From positions 124,001-188,000 of the forward strand of contig JAFKER010000012.1 of assembly GCA_017308595.1 (NCBI GenBank): a stretch of 64,000 bases of DNA. Direction: 5' to 3'. Shown here piece by piece: positions 1 to 8,189 of the stretch. Numbering within the stretch: position 1 is the stretch's first letter; every line of letters starts with the position of its first letter. A model generated the notes under the pieces. That model ran no database searches, was not told the origin of the DNA, and was given only the letters and a program-made list of their open reading frames with translations. Position numbers and translations under genes: made by a program. Origin of the DNA: Afipia sp. Lineage in GTDB: Bacteria > Pseudomonadota > Alphaproteobacteria > Rhizobiales > Xanthobacteraceae.

Positions 1-488
1 GCGCGATTGAGCCGCGCCCGCGCTTCGTCTGCGGCGGCTTTCACCTGATCGAGCTGAGCTTCGGTGGACCAGCCCTTGGTGCGCAATTCCTTCGACCGCC
101 CCTCGGCGGCGGTTGCCTGCGACACCACGCCTTTCGCCGCGCTCAGCTCAGCCTCGGCCTGCTCGGCTTGCAATTTCAGATCGACTTCATCGAGCGTGGC
201 CAGCGGTTGGCCGACATCGACCATCTGGCCCACTTCGACGAGGCGCTTGGCGACCTTGCCCGGAACGCGGAAGCCCATGTCGGCTTCGATACGGGGCCTG
301 ATGGTGCCGACGAAGCTACGCTCCGGCGACTGCGCCTCGTAATGGACAGTCGAGACCAGCACCGGCCGGCCCTTGTCGCCTTCCTGAGCCTGCTCCTTGC
401 TGCACGCGCCCAGCGCAAGCGCCGAAACCATCAATCCGATAACAGGCAAAGCATTGGTTTTCATCGAGATTTTCGACATACGCAGCAT
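1..488 (-). CDS. RND efflux periplasmic adaptor (MFP) lipoprotein, 3' part outside window
   Basis: This is the N-terminal part of a membrane-fusion (HlyD/AcrA-type) adaptor that would link an inner-membrane RND pump to an outer-membrane channel. The reading frame starts at an ATG at 488 behind an AGGGAG ribosome site. A lipoprotein signal ends in the lipobox LGAC (residues 26-29). After it come a barrel-sandwich strand set (VGTIRPRIEADMGFRVPGKV) and the start of an alpha-helical hairpin rich in Ala, Glu and Gln. Only about 162 residues are in the window; the rest lies before position 1. The partner pump gene is probably there too, but that is inference. No regulator is visible beside it. Confidence 0.85.
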   Translation of the reverse strand, partial: MLRMSKISMKTNALPVIGLMVSALALGACSKEQAQEGDKGRPVLVSTVHYEAQSPERSFVGTIRPRIEADMGFRVPGKVAKRLVEVGQMVDVGQPLATLDEVDLKLQAEQAEAELSAAKGVVSQATAAEGRSKELRTKGWSTEAQLDQVKAAADEARARLNR

Positions 489-672
489 CCGAGGCTCCCT
501 TGGAAGGTTGCCGGAGCTTCTTATAACGACTGACGAATGTCAATAATCGTCAGTAGTCAGGGTGCCGCAGGCTAAACCCTTGCTTTGGAACCTCAAATTT
601 CCGTCCACGCGAAGTCGGGCGTGACCCTGCAAGGAAATGTGATCGCCGGATCGGACGGCGCTCAACAGCAAA

Positions 673-695
673 ATGCCCGCGACGAGCGCGGGCAT
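673..695 (-). terminator. palindrome / probable terminator of the cupin gene
   Basis: The arms ATGCCCGCG (673-681) and CGCGGGCAT (687-695) form a 9-bp stem with a 5-base loop. On the minus strand the hairpin follows the cupin stop by about 28 bases and is followed by a short T-run. The same design (ATGCCCGGG/CCCGGGCAT) recurs at 5410-5432, so it may also be a member of a dispersed palindrome family. The rest of 489-722 shows no gene. Confidence 0.55.
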
Positions 696-722
696 GGCTG
701 CAATGGATTCGTGTGATCCAAA

Positions 723-1247
723 TTACTTTTCGGCAGGATCGCGGTGGATCGGATCGACCCACAGCACGGTCTCCGGCTTTTCGACCGGCTCGATGTCGAG
801 ATTAATGGCGACCGCTTCGCCGTCGCTGCGCACCAGCACGCATTCCAGCACTTCATCCGGGCTGGCGTTGATCTCCTGATGCGGCACGTAAGGCGGAACG
901 AAGATAAAGTCACCGGGGCCGGCCTCCGCCGTGAACTGCAGATTATCGCCCCAGCGCATCCGCGCCTTGCCCTTGACGATATAGATGATGCTTTCCAGAT
1001 GGCCGTGATGATGCGCGCCGGTCTTGGCATCCGGCTTGATCGAAACGGTGCCGGCCCAGAGCTTCTGCGCGCCGACGCGGGCGAAATTGATCGCGGCCTT
1101 GCGGTCCATGCCCGCGGTGGACGGCACGTTCGGATCGAGCTGGTTGCCGGGAATGACCCGCACGCCGTCATGTTTCCAGCGATCATGATCGTGCGAATGG
1201 GAATGATCGTGTGAATGCTCGTGGGTGTGGTGATGATCGTGCGACAT
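723..1247 (-). CDS. cupin-domain protein with His-rich N-terminus
   Basis: A 174-residue single-cupin protein of unknown substrate. Residues 2-22 are almost entirely His, Asp and Ser (SHDHHHTHEHSHDHSHSHDH), a likely metal-binding tail. The cupin core follows, with motif 1 around GAHHHGHLES and IYIVKGKARMRWG and motif 2 around PGDFIFVPPYVPHQEIN. These provide the usual His/Glu metal ligands. There is no signal peptide, so it should be cytoplasmic. The gene stands alone, with a promoter-sized gap upstream (1248-1392). Cupins of this length act as small oxygenases, isomerases or metal-dependent sensors, and the sequence alone does not decide between them. Confidence 0.8.
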   Translation of the reverse strand: MSHDHHHTHEHSHDHSHSHDHDRWKHDGVRVIPGNQLDPNVPSTAGMDRKAAINFARVGAQKLWAGTVSIKPDAKTGAHHHGHLESIIYIVKGKARMRWGDNLQFTAEAGPGDFIFVPPYVPHQEINASPDEVLECVLVRSDGEAVAINLDIEPVEKPETVLWVDPIHRDPAEK

Positions 1248-1392
1248 AGACTCGTTCTCTTGTTACTCGCGATTGTTGCTGTTGCTGACATCGTCGACGC
1301 GCAGCATTCTTAAATACGTCAACAGATATATCAGCGAACGTCAACGCCGCGAAACGAATGCCACGCCGGTGTTTCGGCATAACGAGATGGCT

Positions 1393-2559
1393 TCAATACG
1401 ACTTCGGCAATCCCAGCACTTTCTCACCGATAAAACTGAGAATCAGTTGCGGGCTGATCGGCGCAATGCGCGGAATCATGACTTCACGCAGATACCGCTC
1501 GACATGATATTCCTTGGCGTAACCGAAGCCGCCATGGGTCATCACCGCCTGCTGGCAGGCGTCGAAGCCCGCTTCCCCTGCGAGGTATTTGGCGGCGTTC
1601 GCCGCCGGCCCGCACGGCAGTCCCTGATCGTAGTGCCACGCTGCCGACATCGTCATCAGCCATGCCGCCTCAAGATCGATCCAGTTCTTTGCCAGCGGAT
1701 GCTGGATCGCCTGGTTCTGTCCGATCGGCCGGTTGAACACGATGCGCTGTTTCGCATAGGCGGCGGCGCGCTCCAGCGCCAGCTTGCCGAGACCCACCGC
1801 TTCCGCCGCGATCAGAACGCGTTCGGGATTCATGCCGTGCAAAATGTATTCGAATCCCCGGCCTTCCTCGCCGATACGATCCTCCACCGGAATCTCGAAA
1901 TCGGCGAAGAAGAGTTCGTTGGAGTCGATGGCCTTGCGGCCCATTTTCTCGATCTCGTGTACCTTCACCCGCTCGCGATCGAAATCAGCGTAGAACAGGC
2001 TGAGCCCATGTGTCGGGCTTTTGACGTCCTCAAGCGGCGTGGTGCGCGCCAGCAGCAAGATCTTGTGCGCGACCTGTGCGGTCGAAATCCACACCTTCTG
2101 GCCGTTGACGATATACCTGTCGCCCCTGCGGACCGCCCGGGTTTTGAGTTGCGTGGTGTTGAGTCCGGTGTTCGGCTCTGTCACGCCGAAACATGCTTTC
2201 TCGCGCCCCTCGACGATGCCGGGCAGCATGCGCGCCCGCTGCTCGTCAGTGCCGAACACCACGACCGGGTTCAGTCCGAACACATTCATATGAATCGCGG
2301 ATGCACCCGACATGCCCGCGCCCGACTCCGAGATCGCACGCATCATGATCGCGGCTTCGGTAATACCTAGACCCGCGCCGCCGAATTCCTCCGGGATGCA
2401 GATGCCGAGCCAGCCCGCCTGCGCCATCGCATCGTAAAACTCGTGGGGAAAACCGCCGTCGCGATCCCTTTCGAGCCAGTAAGCGTCGTCGAAACGGGCG
2501 CAGATTTTCAGGATCGCATCGCGAATGGAGTCCTGCTGCGGGCTCGGTGCGAAGTCCAT
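1393..2559 (-). CDS. acyl-CoA dehydrogenase family protein
   Basis: A 388-residue flavoprotein predicted to catalyse alpha,beta-dehydrogenation of an acyl-CoA, passing electrons to ETF. It has the standard N-terminal helical domain (GWLGICIPEEFGGAGLGITE), the beta-domain flavin motif ACFGVTEPNTGLNTTQLKT and a C-terminal helical domain ending in HGGFGYAKEYHVERYLREVMI. The open frame extends about 100 codons further upstream without homology. The start at 2559 was chosen because the domain begins MDFAPSPQQDSIRD and a GAAAGGA site lies 10 bases upstream. It is divergent from the transporter at 2640, with only about 80 bases between the starts. The chain-length specificity is not evident. Confidence 0.9.
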   Translation of the reverse strand: MDFAPSPQQDSIRDAILKICARFDDAYWLERDRDGGFPHEFYDAMAQAGWLGICIPEEFGGAGLGITEAAIMMRAISESGAGMSGASAIHMNVFGLNPVVVFGTDEQRARMLPGIVEGREKACFGVTEPNTGLNTTQLKTRAVRRGDRYIVNGQKVWISTAQVAHKILLLARTTPLEDVKSPTHGLSLFYADFDRERVKVHEIEKMGRKAIDSNELFFADFEIPVEDRIGEEGRGFEYILHGMNPERVLIAAEAVGLGKLALERAAAYAKQRIVFNRPIGQNQAIQHPLAKNWIDLEAAWLMTMSAAWHYDQGLPCGPAANAAKYLAGEAGFDACQQAVMTHGGFGYAKEYHVERYLREVMIPRIAPISPQLILSFIGEKVLGLPKSY

Positions 2560-2639
2560 TGAGATTGATCCTTTCGGTTGATAGAAATCCTTACGGCCTA
2601 AGCAGCCCCCCGGACAATCCCAAAAAGAACAGGCAAGCC

Positions 2640-3617
2640 GTGCGTATCGACATCTCGAAATTCTCCGCCACCATGTTCGGCATGGTTCTCGGCATCGGCG
2701 GCCTTGGCGCCGGCTGGCGCGCGGCCTCCCATGTCTGGGCCGCGCCGACCATAATCGGCGAGACACTGGCCCTGACCGCTTCCGCGATCTGGCTGGTCTG
2801 GTTTTCAGTTTACGTTCTGAAATGGATTCAGACCCCCGAAGCCGCCATGGCTGAGATCGCACATCCTATCCAGTCCTTCTTTGTCGTACTCATTCCGATG
2901 ACGACAATGATCGCCGCCTGGTCGATTGCGCCCTATCTGCCGCGCATCGCGTTCGGCCTGTTTGTCGGCGGCGTGGCGGGACAGCTTGCGTTTACGGTCT
3001 GGGGCGTCGGTGGTCTATGGATCGGGGGCCGGACCACCGAGACGACCACACCGGTGCTTTACATGCCGACCGTCGGCGGCAGCTTTGTCAGCGCCATCGC
3101 CTGCGGCCTGTTCGGTTATCCTGACGCGGGACTGCTGTTTTTCGGCGTCGGCTTCTTCTCCATCATCGTGATGGAATCGGTGATTCTCACCCGGCTGCTC
3201 GCGCATGGCATTCCGGTGGCGCTACGCGCCACCATGGGGATTCATCTTGCTCCACCCGCGGTTGGCGCAGTGGCCTATCTCACAGTGACCAGAGGGCCGC
3301 CCGATCATCTGGCTTACATGCTGTTCGGTTACGCACTGTTTCAGGCGCTGGTGATGCTGCGACTGATCCCATGGCTACGCGAACAGCCATTCTCGCTGGC
3401 GGCGTGGGCCTACAGCTTCGGCGTCTCCGCCTTGCCACTCGCCGCGCTGCGCTTTGTCGAACGCGGAGAAACCGGCATCATCGCCAAACTGGCGCTGCCG
3501 ATTTTCGCGCTCTCCAACCTGATTATCGGATGGCTTGCGCTGCGCAGCCTGCTGATCGGATGGCGCTATGTCTTCACATCGGCGAAAGCGAAGCCGGAGA
3601 CGGAGGCTCTGCCATGA
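2640..3617 (+). CDS. TDT/SLAC1 family transporter (TehA-like)
   Basis: A 325-residue integral membrane protein with about ten hydrophobic segments. It resembles the TehA/SLAC1 family (tellurite resistance, C4-dicarboxylate and anion channels), where the E. coli member is of almost equal length. Recognisable stretches are FSATMFGMVLGIGGLG at the start, PIQSFFVVLIPMTTMIAAWS and TTPVLYMPTVGGSFV. The start is taken as GTG at 2640 after an AAGAACAGG site; an ATG at 2673 is possible. Its TGA stop overlaps the ATG of the next gene (ATGA), so the two are translationally coupled. The transported anion cannot be read from the sequence. Confidence 0.82.
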   Translation: MRIDISKFSATMFGMVLGIGGLGAGWRAASHVWAAPTIIGETLALTASAIWLVWFSVYVLKWIQTPEAAMAEIAHPIQSFFVVLIPMTTMIAAWSIAPYLPRIAFGLFVGGVAGQLAFTVWGVGGLWIGGRTTETTTPVLYMPTVGGSFVSAIACGLFGYPDAGLLFFGVGFFSIIVMESVILTRLLAHGIPVALRATMGIHLAPPAVGAVAYLTVTRGPPDHLAYMLFGYALFQALVMLRLIPWLREQPFSLAAWAYSFGVSALPLAALRFVERGETGIIAKLALPIFALSNLIIGWLALRSLLIGWRYVFTSAKAKPETEALP

Positions 3618-3967
3618 GTTCGGATCACGACATCCTCACCGCGCTCAACCGCGACTACATCGATTCGGTGCAAAACTGCGACGTCAAACGCTTCAACGAA
3701 CTCCTTGCGCCGGACTTTTACTGCTCGAATCCGGACCGCTCGCTGGTGGACCGCGGCGGCTTCCTGGAGCAGACAGCCAGACCGGTCGCAGTCAGGAATC
3801 TCAAGGCCGAGGATGTGTTGATCCGCATCATCGGCGATATCGCCATTATCCATGCGCGAACAAGCTACCTGATGCCGGACGGCAGCACGGGCGGCGGACG
3901 CTATACGGATGTATGGGCCAGGATCGGCGGCCAGTGGCTCGCCGTCTCGGCGCACGTCACGCGCTAA
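3614..3967 (+). CDS. SnoaL/NTF2-like protein
   Basis: A 117-residue protein with the cone-shaped NTF2-like fold pattern. Residues about 5-35 are a helix ending in LAPDFYCSNPDRSLVDRGGF, followed by strands containing VLIRIIGDIAIIHARTSYL and GRYTDVWARIGGQWLAVSAHVTR. Members include polyketide cyclases, ketosteroid-isomerase-like enzymes and many proteins of unknown role. It starts inside the stop codon of the TehA-like gene (ATGA overlap at 3614-3617), which implies a shared transcript and perhaps a shared substrate pathway. No specific function is assigned. Confidence 0.8.
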   Translation: MSSDHDILTALNRDYIDSVQNCDVKRFNELLAPDFYCSNPDRSLVDRGGFLEQTARPVAVRNLKAEDVLIRIIGDIAIIHARTSYLMPDGSTGGGRYTDVWARIGGQWLAVSAHVTR

Positions 3968-3971
3968 AAAA

Positions 3972-5276
3972 CTAGCGCGTGAACTTCGCTTCCATCGCGC
4001 GGCGGAAAGCAACCGCCTCGTCTTTGGTGTCGATCTCCACATCCGACCAGCGGACCACCGCGCCGTGCGCGACGTCGTTCGTCAGCTTGACGCGGTGCGC
4101 GAGACCGATCGGCAATGCGCCGGTCTTCAGGCTCTCTGCCGCGGGCATCAGCTTGCCCCAGACCGTATAGCCACCCTCGCCGTCGAGCATTTCGCCCGCG
4201 CGCAGATCTTTCTTCGCCACAGCAGCGACATCGCCGCGGAAACCCTGCGGCTGGCCGGTCGGTTCACCGCGCAGCGCCGCCGAGAGCACCGAGATGTTCA
4301 GTTCAAGACCGATCAGGTGATAGGGCTTATACATCGCCGCAAAACGGCCCGAGGAATCCGTCTTCAAGCCGTACTGGCGGAAACAATCCGCGGCATAATC
4401 ATTCGGCGCTTCCAGCACGACATAGACGCCCCAGCGCAGATCGCGGAACACAGGCCGCCCATCGCGCTCCAGCGACGAGACGACCTCGACGACGCCGGAC
4501 TTTTCAAGCACGCCACCCTTGTCCGTTGGGCGCATCACATGCGGCAGATCGTCGACGCCGCAGGGCGGAAACAGCAGGCCTGTCGAGGGCACATCAAGGC
4601 CGGTGGCGTTCGCGATGGCCGCCATTTCAATCGCGGACTTGGTGCCGTCGAGAAACGAGTTGAACATCTGCGGATTCATGCCCGCCGACTGCGCTTCGGC
4701 AGCCGTCAGGCCGTAGTGTCCCCAGACACCCGCGGGCGTCACATCATGATAGATTGGCAGATATTTTGTGCCCTTGCCTGCCGCGACGACCTTAAATCCC
4801 GTCGCGCGCGCCCAATCCACCATCTCGGCGGTGAGCGCGGGCTGATCGCCGTAAGCGAGCGAATAGACTACGCCCGCCTTGCGCGCCTCCTCCGCAAGCA
4901 GCGGCCCCGCCAGCACATCGGCTTCGACATTGACCATGACAATATGCTTGCCCGCTGCGATGGCCGCGCGTGCATGACGAATGCCCACGGAGGGATTGCC
5001 CGTCGCTTCCACCACGACTTCGATAGTCGCGCCGGTCGCGGCAGCGCCGTCCTTAGTAAACGTGGTGGCCGCGATCCGCGCATCATCCCACCCCACTGTG
5101 CGGCAGGCATCGCGTGCACGCTCGGGATCTAGATCAACGATCACCGGCACTTCAAGGCCCGGCGTATGCGGCACCTGGGAGAGAAACATCGAGCCGAATT
5201 TTCCGGCGCCGATCAGCGCGACTCGCACGGGTTTTCCCGCCGCGCGGCGCTTTTCGAGAAGATGATGCAGATTCAT
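3972..5276 (-). CDS. COG4091 NAD(P)-dependent oxidoreductase with C-terminal SAF domain
   Basis: A 434-residue two-domain enzyme. The N-terminus is a Rossmann domain with the dinucleotide motif ALIGAGKFGSM (about residues 20-30), followed by a central homoserine-dehydrogenase-like domain (VVVEATGNPSVGIRHARAAI, HIVMVNVEADVLAG). The C-terminus from about residue 345 is a SAF domain (AVAKKDLRAGEMLDGEGGYTVWG), as in sugar-acid dehydratases and antifreeze-like proteins. COG4091 was long labelled predicted homoserine dehydrogenase, but several relatives work on branched or keto sugar acids, so the substrate is open. It lies downstream of the dioxygenase on the same strand, separated by about 170 bases that hold a hairpin. 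Confidence 0.8.
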   Translation of the reverse strand: MNLHHLLEKRRAAGKPVRVALIGAGKFGSMFLSQVPHTPGLEVPVIVDLDPERARDACRTVGWDDARIAATTFTKDGAAATGATIEVVVEATGNPSVGIRHARAAIAAGKHIVMVNVEADVLAGPLLAEEARKAGVVYSLAYGDQPALTAEMVDWARATGFKVVAAGKGTKYLPIYHDVTPAGVWGHYGLTAAEAQSAGMNPQMFNSFLDGTKSAIEMAAIANATGLDVPSTGLLFPPCGVDDLPHVMRPTDKGGVLEKSGVVEVVSSLERDGRPVFRDLRWGVYVVLEAPNDYAADCFRQYGLKTDSSGRFAAMYKPYHLIGLELNISVLSAALRGEPTGQPQGFRGDVAAVAKKDLRAGEMLDGEGGYTVWGKLMPAAESLKTGALPIGLAHRVKLTNDVAHGAVVRWSDVEIDTKDEAVAFRRAMEAKFTR

Positions 5277-5409
5277 GGGGAGTTCGACCCGGCGGTTGGC
5301 TGCGACTTAACTGTCGCACATTGTTATCGTCGTGAGGCAATGTCTCCGTCCGAAGCGGGCATTGCTGCCGCTCGGCGGGACCAGCCGTCCATTGCTTTTA
5401 AAGACATCG

Positions 5410-5432
5410 ATGCCCGGGACAAGCCCGGGCAT
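5410..5432 (-). terminator. palindrome downstream of the dioxygenase gene
   Basis: The arms ATGCCCGGG (5410-5418) and CCCGGGCAT (5424-5432) pair perfectly around a 5-base loop. It lies 16 bases beyond the stop of the dioxygenase gene and before the COG4091 gene, so it may terminate or attenuate transcription between them. It also matches the dispersed palindrome design seen at 673-695. Confidence 0.5.
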
Positions 5433-5447
5433 GACGAAACGCCTGCG

Positions 5448-6248
5448 TTATTCCGCCGCCTGACGATGGCTGCGCGCGTAGCGGATCAGCGCATCGTCAT
5501 CCACGGTCTGGATCGGCGTGAAGTCGCGATGAGCGATGAACTCCGGCCGCGTCGGCGTGCGGATGTAGTTCGAGACCGAATTCAATGTCAGGTAAACAAT
5601 CTTGCGTGGATACGGCGTGATGTTGCCGGATGAGCCATGCACCAGATTGCCGTGGAACATCAGCATGCCGCCGGGCTTGCCGGTGGGCGCAACGATGCCG
5701 CCCTGCTCCACGAGACGGGTCACGGTTTCCTCATCGAGCGTCCAGAGCGGATAAGACGTGGTTGCAAGATCGTGCGACGCCTTTAGGTCGCCAGCGTTCT
5801 GGCTTTTGGGCACCAGCATCAGCGGGCCGTTGATTGGAAGCACCTCGTCGAGGAAGACCGCGATGTTCATGGCGAGCGGTTTCGGCATGCCATCGTCGCG
5901 TTTCCAGGTGCCGTAGTCCTGATGCCATTGCCAGACGTCGCCGGTGAAGGCGGATTTGGCGTTGATCTTGTACTGATGCATGTAGACCTTCTCGCCGAAG
6001 ACCTGTTCGACCGGCTCGATCATGCGCGGATGCGCGCCAAGCAGGCGAAACGCCTCATTGTAAAGATGCGCGGCAAAGGCAGTGCGCGGCGCGCCGCTTT
6101 TCTCGCGCCAGACCTCGGGGCGCTGCTCGTCATAGATCGACACCGCCTCGCGGCGCAGGACCTCGACCTCCTCGGCATTGAAAAGCTCAGGCAGGAACAG
6201 CCAGCCTTCGGTGCGAAATTGCTCGAGCTGCGCGGGGGTCAGTTTCAT
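5448..6248 (-). CDS. phytanoyl-CoA dioxygenase family, ectoine-hydroxylase-like
   Basis: A 266-residue Fe(II)/2-oxoglutarate-dependent dioxygenase. The metal-binding HxD is in QWHQDYGTWKRDDGMPKP, which is very close to the signature of ectoine hydroxylases (EctD/ThpD). The distal His is in FHGNLVHGSSGN, and the 2-oxoglutarate Arg is probably in NYIRTPTRPEF or PYPRK. No ectABC genes are in the window, so hydroxylation of ectoine itself is not supported; a small amino-acid-like or compatible-solute substrate is plausible. It is divergent from the GntR regulator at 6457, with a 208-base shared control region, and likely forms a regulated pair with the COG4091 enzyme downstream. Confidence 0.82.
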   Translation of the reverse strand: MKLTPAQLEQFRTEGWLFLPELFNAEEVEVLRREAVSIYDEQRPEVWREKSGAPRTAFAAHLYNEAFRLLGAHPRMIEPVEQVFGEKVYMHQYKINAKSAFTGDVWQWHQDYGTWKRDDGMPKPLAMNIAVFLDEVLPINGPLMLVPKSQNAGDLKASHDLATTSYPLWTLDEETVTRLVEQGGIVAPTGKPGGMLMFHGNLVHGSSGNITPYPRKIVYLTLNSVSNYIRTPTRPEFIAHRDFTPIQTVDDDALIRYARSHRQAAE

Positions 6249-6357
6249 GACGGTCCTCCTTGTTGTTTCAGGTCGTTTCCCGGTTGTCGTTCTTCTTGTC
6301 GGGTGTTTGCTCCATACCGGCCGTCGAGGCGCAGGTATCTTGATACACCGTTATTGC

Positions 6358-6384
6358 ATTCTGAATTCAGTATTCTAAACTCAG
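6358..6384 (+). promoter_or_regulatory. candidate operator, tandem ATTCTnAAnTCAG repeat
   Basis: Between the divergent dioxygenase and GntR genes lie two copies of a 13-base word, ATTCTGAATTCAG (6358-6370) and ATTCTAAACTCAG (6372-6384). They have two mismatches and 14-base spacing. The first copy contains the palindrome CTGAATTCAG. This is a plausible binding site for the adjacent GntR protein. The assignment is inference from position and symmetry only. Confidence 0.4.
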
Positions 6385-6456
6385 GATGCGGCTTGCACCC
6401 CCCCCTGTCAAGCAGCAACCATACTGCCGCGCAGCGATGAGTCCTTTGGAGGAGAA

Positions 6457-7125
6457 GTGCTGGAGTCTTTGACCCCGCCGAAAAGTCTGGTCGATCAGGT
6501 CTATGAGGTGATCCTCGATGCCCTGTGCGACGGCACATTCAAGCCGGGCGAGCGCCTCACCCAGGAAAGTATCGCCGCACGCCTCAACGTGTCGCGGCAG
6601 CCAGTAACCCACGCGCTGGCTGTTTTAAAAGCCCAGGGATTTCTCGCACAGGGACGTCAGGGACTGACTGTCACCGCGGTCGACCCGGATTTCTTCGAGG
6701 CGATCTACCAGATCCGCTCGGCGGTCGAGCCGCTTGCGGTGAAGCTGGCGACGCCGCGCCTGACAAAAGAAACGATCGCGCGCGGCCGCGCTGTGATCGA
6801 TCACGGCCGCAAGCTGGTGGCCGCCGGCGACAGCCGCGCCAGCCTTCAGGCCGATATGGACTTCCACTCATTCATCTACGATCTGTCGGGTAATCCCCTG
6901 ATCGCCGAGACGATGCGGCTGCACTGGCGGCATCTGCGCCGCGCGATGGGCGAAGTGCTGCGCCATCCGGGCATGTCGATCAGCGTCTGGAAAGAACACG
7001 GCCTCATTCTGGAGGAGATGATCCGCGGCGACGGCGATGCCGCCGCCGAACTGATGCGCCGGCATCTTGTGGAATCCTATGAGCGCGTCGGAAAAACGGG
7101 CGAAGCCGGCAACACGCCGGCATGA
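6457..7125 (+). CDS. GntR family transcriptional regulator (FadR/FCD type)
   Basis: A 222-residue DNA-binding regulator. Residues about 10-75 form the winged helix-turn-helix (LVDQVYEVILDALCDGTFKP, QESIAARLNVSRQPVTHALA). The FCD ligand-binding domain follows (YQIRSAVEPLAVKLA, ADMDFHSFIYDLSGNPLI, EHGLILEEMIRGDGDAAAEL), with the Asp/His residues that usually hold a metal and a carboxylate ligand. The start is GTG at 6457 directly after a strong GGAGGAGAA site. Divergence from the dioxygenase gene points to local control of the 3972-6248 genes, probably by an organic acid released in that pathway. Confidence 0.9.
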   Translation: MLESLTPPKSLVDQVYEVILDALCDGTFKPGERLTQESIAARLNVSRQPVTHALAVLKAQGFLAQGRQGLTVTAVDPDFFEAIYQIRSAVEPLAVKLATPRLTKETIARGRAVIDHGRKLVAAGDSRASLQADMDFHSFIYDLSGNPLIAETMRLHWRHLRRAMGEVLRHPGMSISVWKEHGLILEEMIRGDGDAAAELMRRHLVESYERVGKTGEAGNTPA

Positions 7126-7137
7126 TGTAGCTACTCT

Positions 7138-8043
7138 CTACCGCGTTGCCGATTTCAGATTCTTCTGGTTTGCATTGACCGGCGACAGACTGAGATGGGT
7201 GAGCAGATACTGGTAGAGCATATCCGCCGCCGACGACGATCGTTCCACCGCTGAGCGATAGAGCAGAAGATCGACCATCGGCAGCGCCGGTAGATGAGCC
7301 GCCGCGGGCGGCTGCCGCAAACCAGGGACAAGCGCACTCTCGATCAGCACCGTAACGGCAATTCCGCAGAGCGCCGCCGTGTGAAGTCCACTGACACTGT
7401 CGCTGACGCAAGCAACATTCCAGTTGCGGCCCGCCCGGTCGAGCGCCTCGATAGCGTAATCTCGATAAATGTTGCCGGGTGGCAGCAACGCCATCGGCAA
7501 GGGGTCTTCAAAATGCGCAGACGATGTCGCCCCGGTTAGCCATATCAATTGCTCCCGGCCAACGACCTGCCCGCCCGTAAAGCCGTTCATGCGCGTTACC
7601 AGAGCAACATCCACACTCCCTTCCTTCACTCGCGCCACCAGCGGGCGCGACAAGGCGCAGCACAATTCAATGCGGATACGCGGATAGTCACGGCGAAATG
7701 CGCTCAGGATCGGCGGCAGGATGAATGCCGCATAAAGATCCGGCACCCCCAGAACGATCTTTTCTTCAATCATTTTAGGCGCGAGCTGCGCCATACACTC
7801 GTCTTGCTGGCGAAGAATTTGCTTTGCATGGGACAGAAAGATCGTTCCCGCTTCCGTCAACTCGAGTGTCCGGCGCGTGTCGTCAAAAAGCGGCTTTCCG
7901 ATCAACTGCTCCAGTTTCTGAATCTGCTGAGTGATCGCGGATTGCGTACGGCCCATGCGCCGCGAAGCCTCGGTCACGCTGCCTGTTTCAACAGTGAGAA
8001 CAAACGCGCGCATGGCGCGTATATCCAGATACGTAGAGGACAT
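7138..8043 (-). CDS. LysR family transcriptional regulator
   Basis: A 301-residue LysR regulator. The N-terminal helix-turn-helix covers about residues 5-65 (MRAFVLTVETGSVTEASRRM, RTQSAITQQIQKLEQLIGKP). The periplasmic-binding-like effector domain follows (KIVLGVPDLYAAFILPPILS, VDVALVTRMN). The open frame extends upstream of 8043, but homology begins at MSSTYLDIRAMRAF and a GGAG motif lies 9 bases before that ATG. It is the last gene of a minus-strand group with an esterase, an MFS carrier and a binding protein, which it may regulate. This arrangement (regulator downstream, same strand) is less usual than divergence, so the target is inference. Confidence 0.9.
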   Translation of the reverse strand: MSSTYLDIRAMRAFVLTVETGSVTEASRRMGRTQSAITQQIQKLEQLIGKPLFDDTRRTLELTEAGTIFLSHAKQILRQQDECMAQLAPKMIEEKIVLGVPDLYAAFILPPILSAFRRDYPRIRIELCCALSRPLVARVKEGSVDVALVTRMNGFTGGQVVGREQLIWLTGATSSAHFEDPLPMALLPPGNIYRDYAIEALDRAGRNWNVACVSDSVSGLHTAALCGIAVTVLIESALVPGLRQPPAAAHLPALPMVDLLLYRSAVERSSSAADMLYQYLLTHLSLSPVNANQKNLKSATR

Positions 8044-8189
8044 GCGGCTCGACTCCGGCTTTCTGGAGCAACCTTTATCATTTAGCTGGAATGACAGATA
8101 GCTTCGAAAGAAACCACAGGCTCCGGCGTGGACCGGCAAGCCGCCTGCCGCCCATCACCGCTCACAGCAGATGCAGCAAAACGATATCT

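Noticed and set aside
1273-2370. A 365-codon plus-strand frame opposite the acyl-CoA dehydrogenase
   Set aside because: The minus strand encodes a complete dehydrogenase over the same bases; the plus-strand product shows no family features.
3972-5276. Calling the COG4091 protein homoserine dehydrogenase
   Set aside because: The C-terminal SAF domain and the lack of threonine pathway genes argue against it; relatives act on other substrates.
5448-6248. Naming the dioxygenase EctD (ectoine hydroxylase)
   Set aside because: The signature is close, but the protein is shorter than usual EctD and no ectoine synthesis genes are present, so only the family level is justified.
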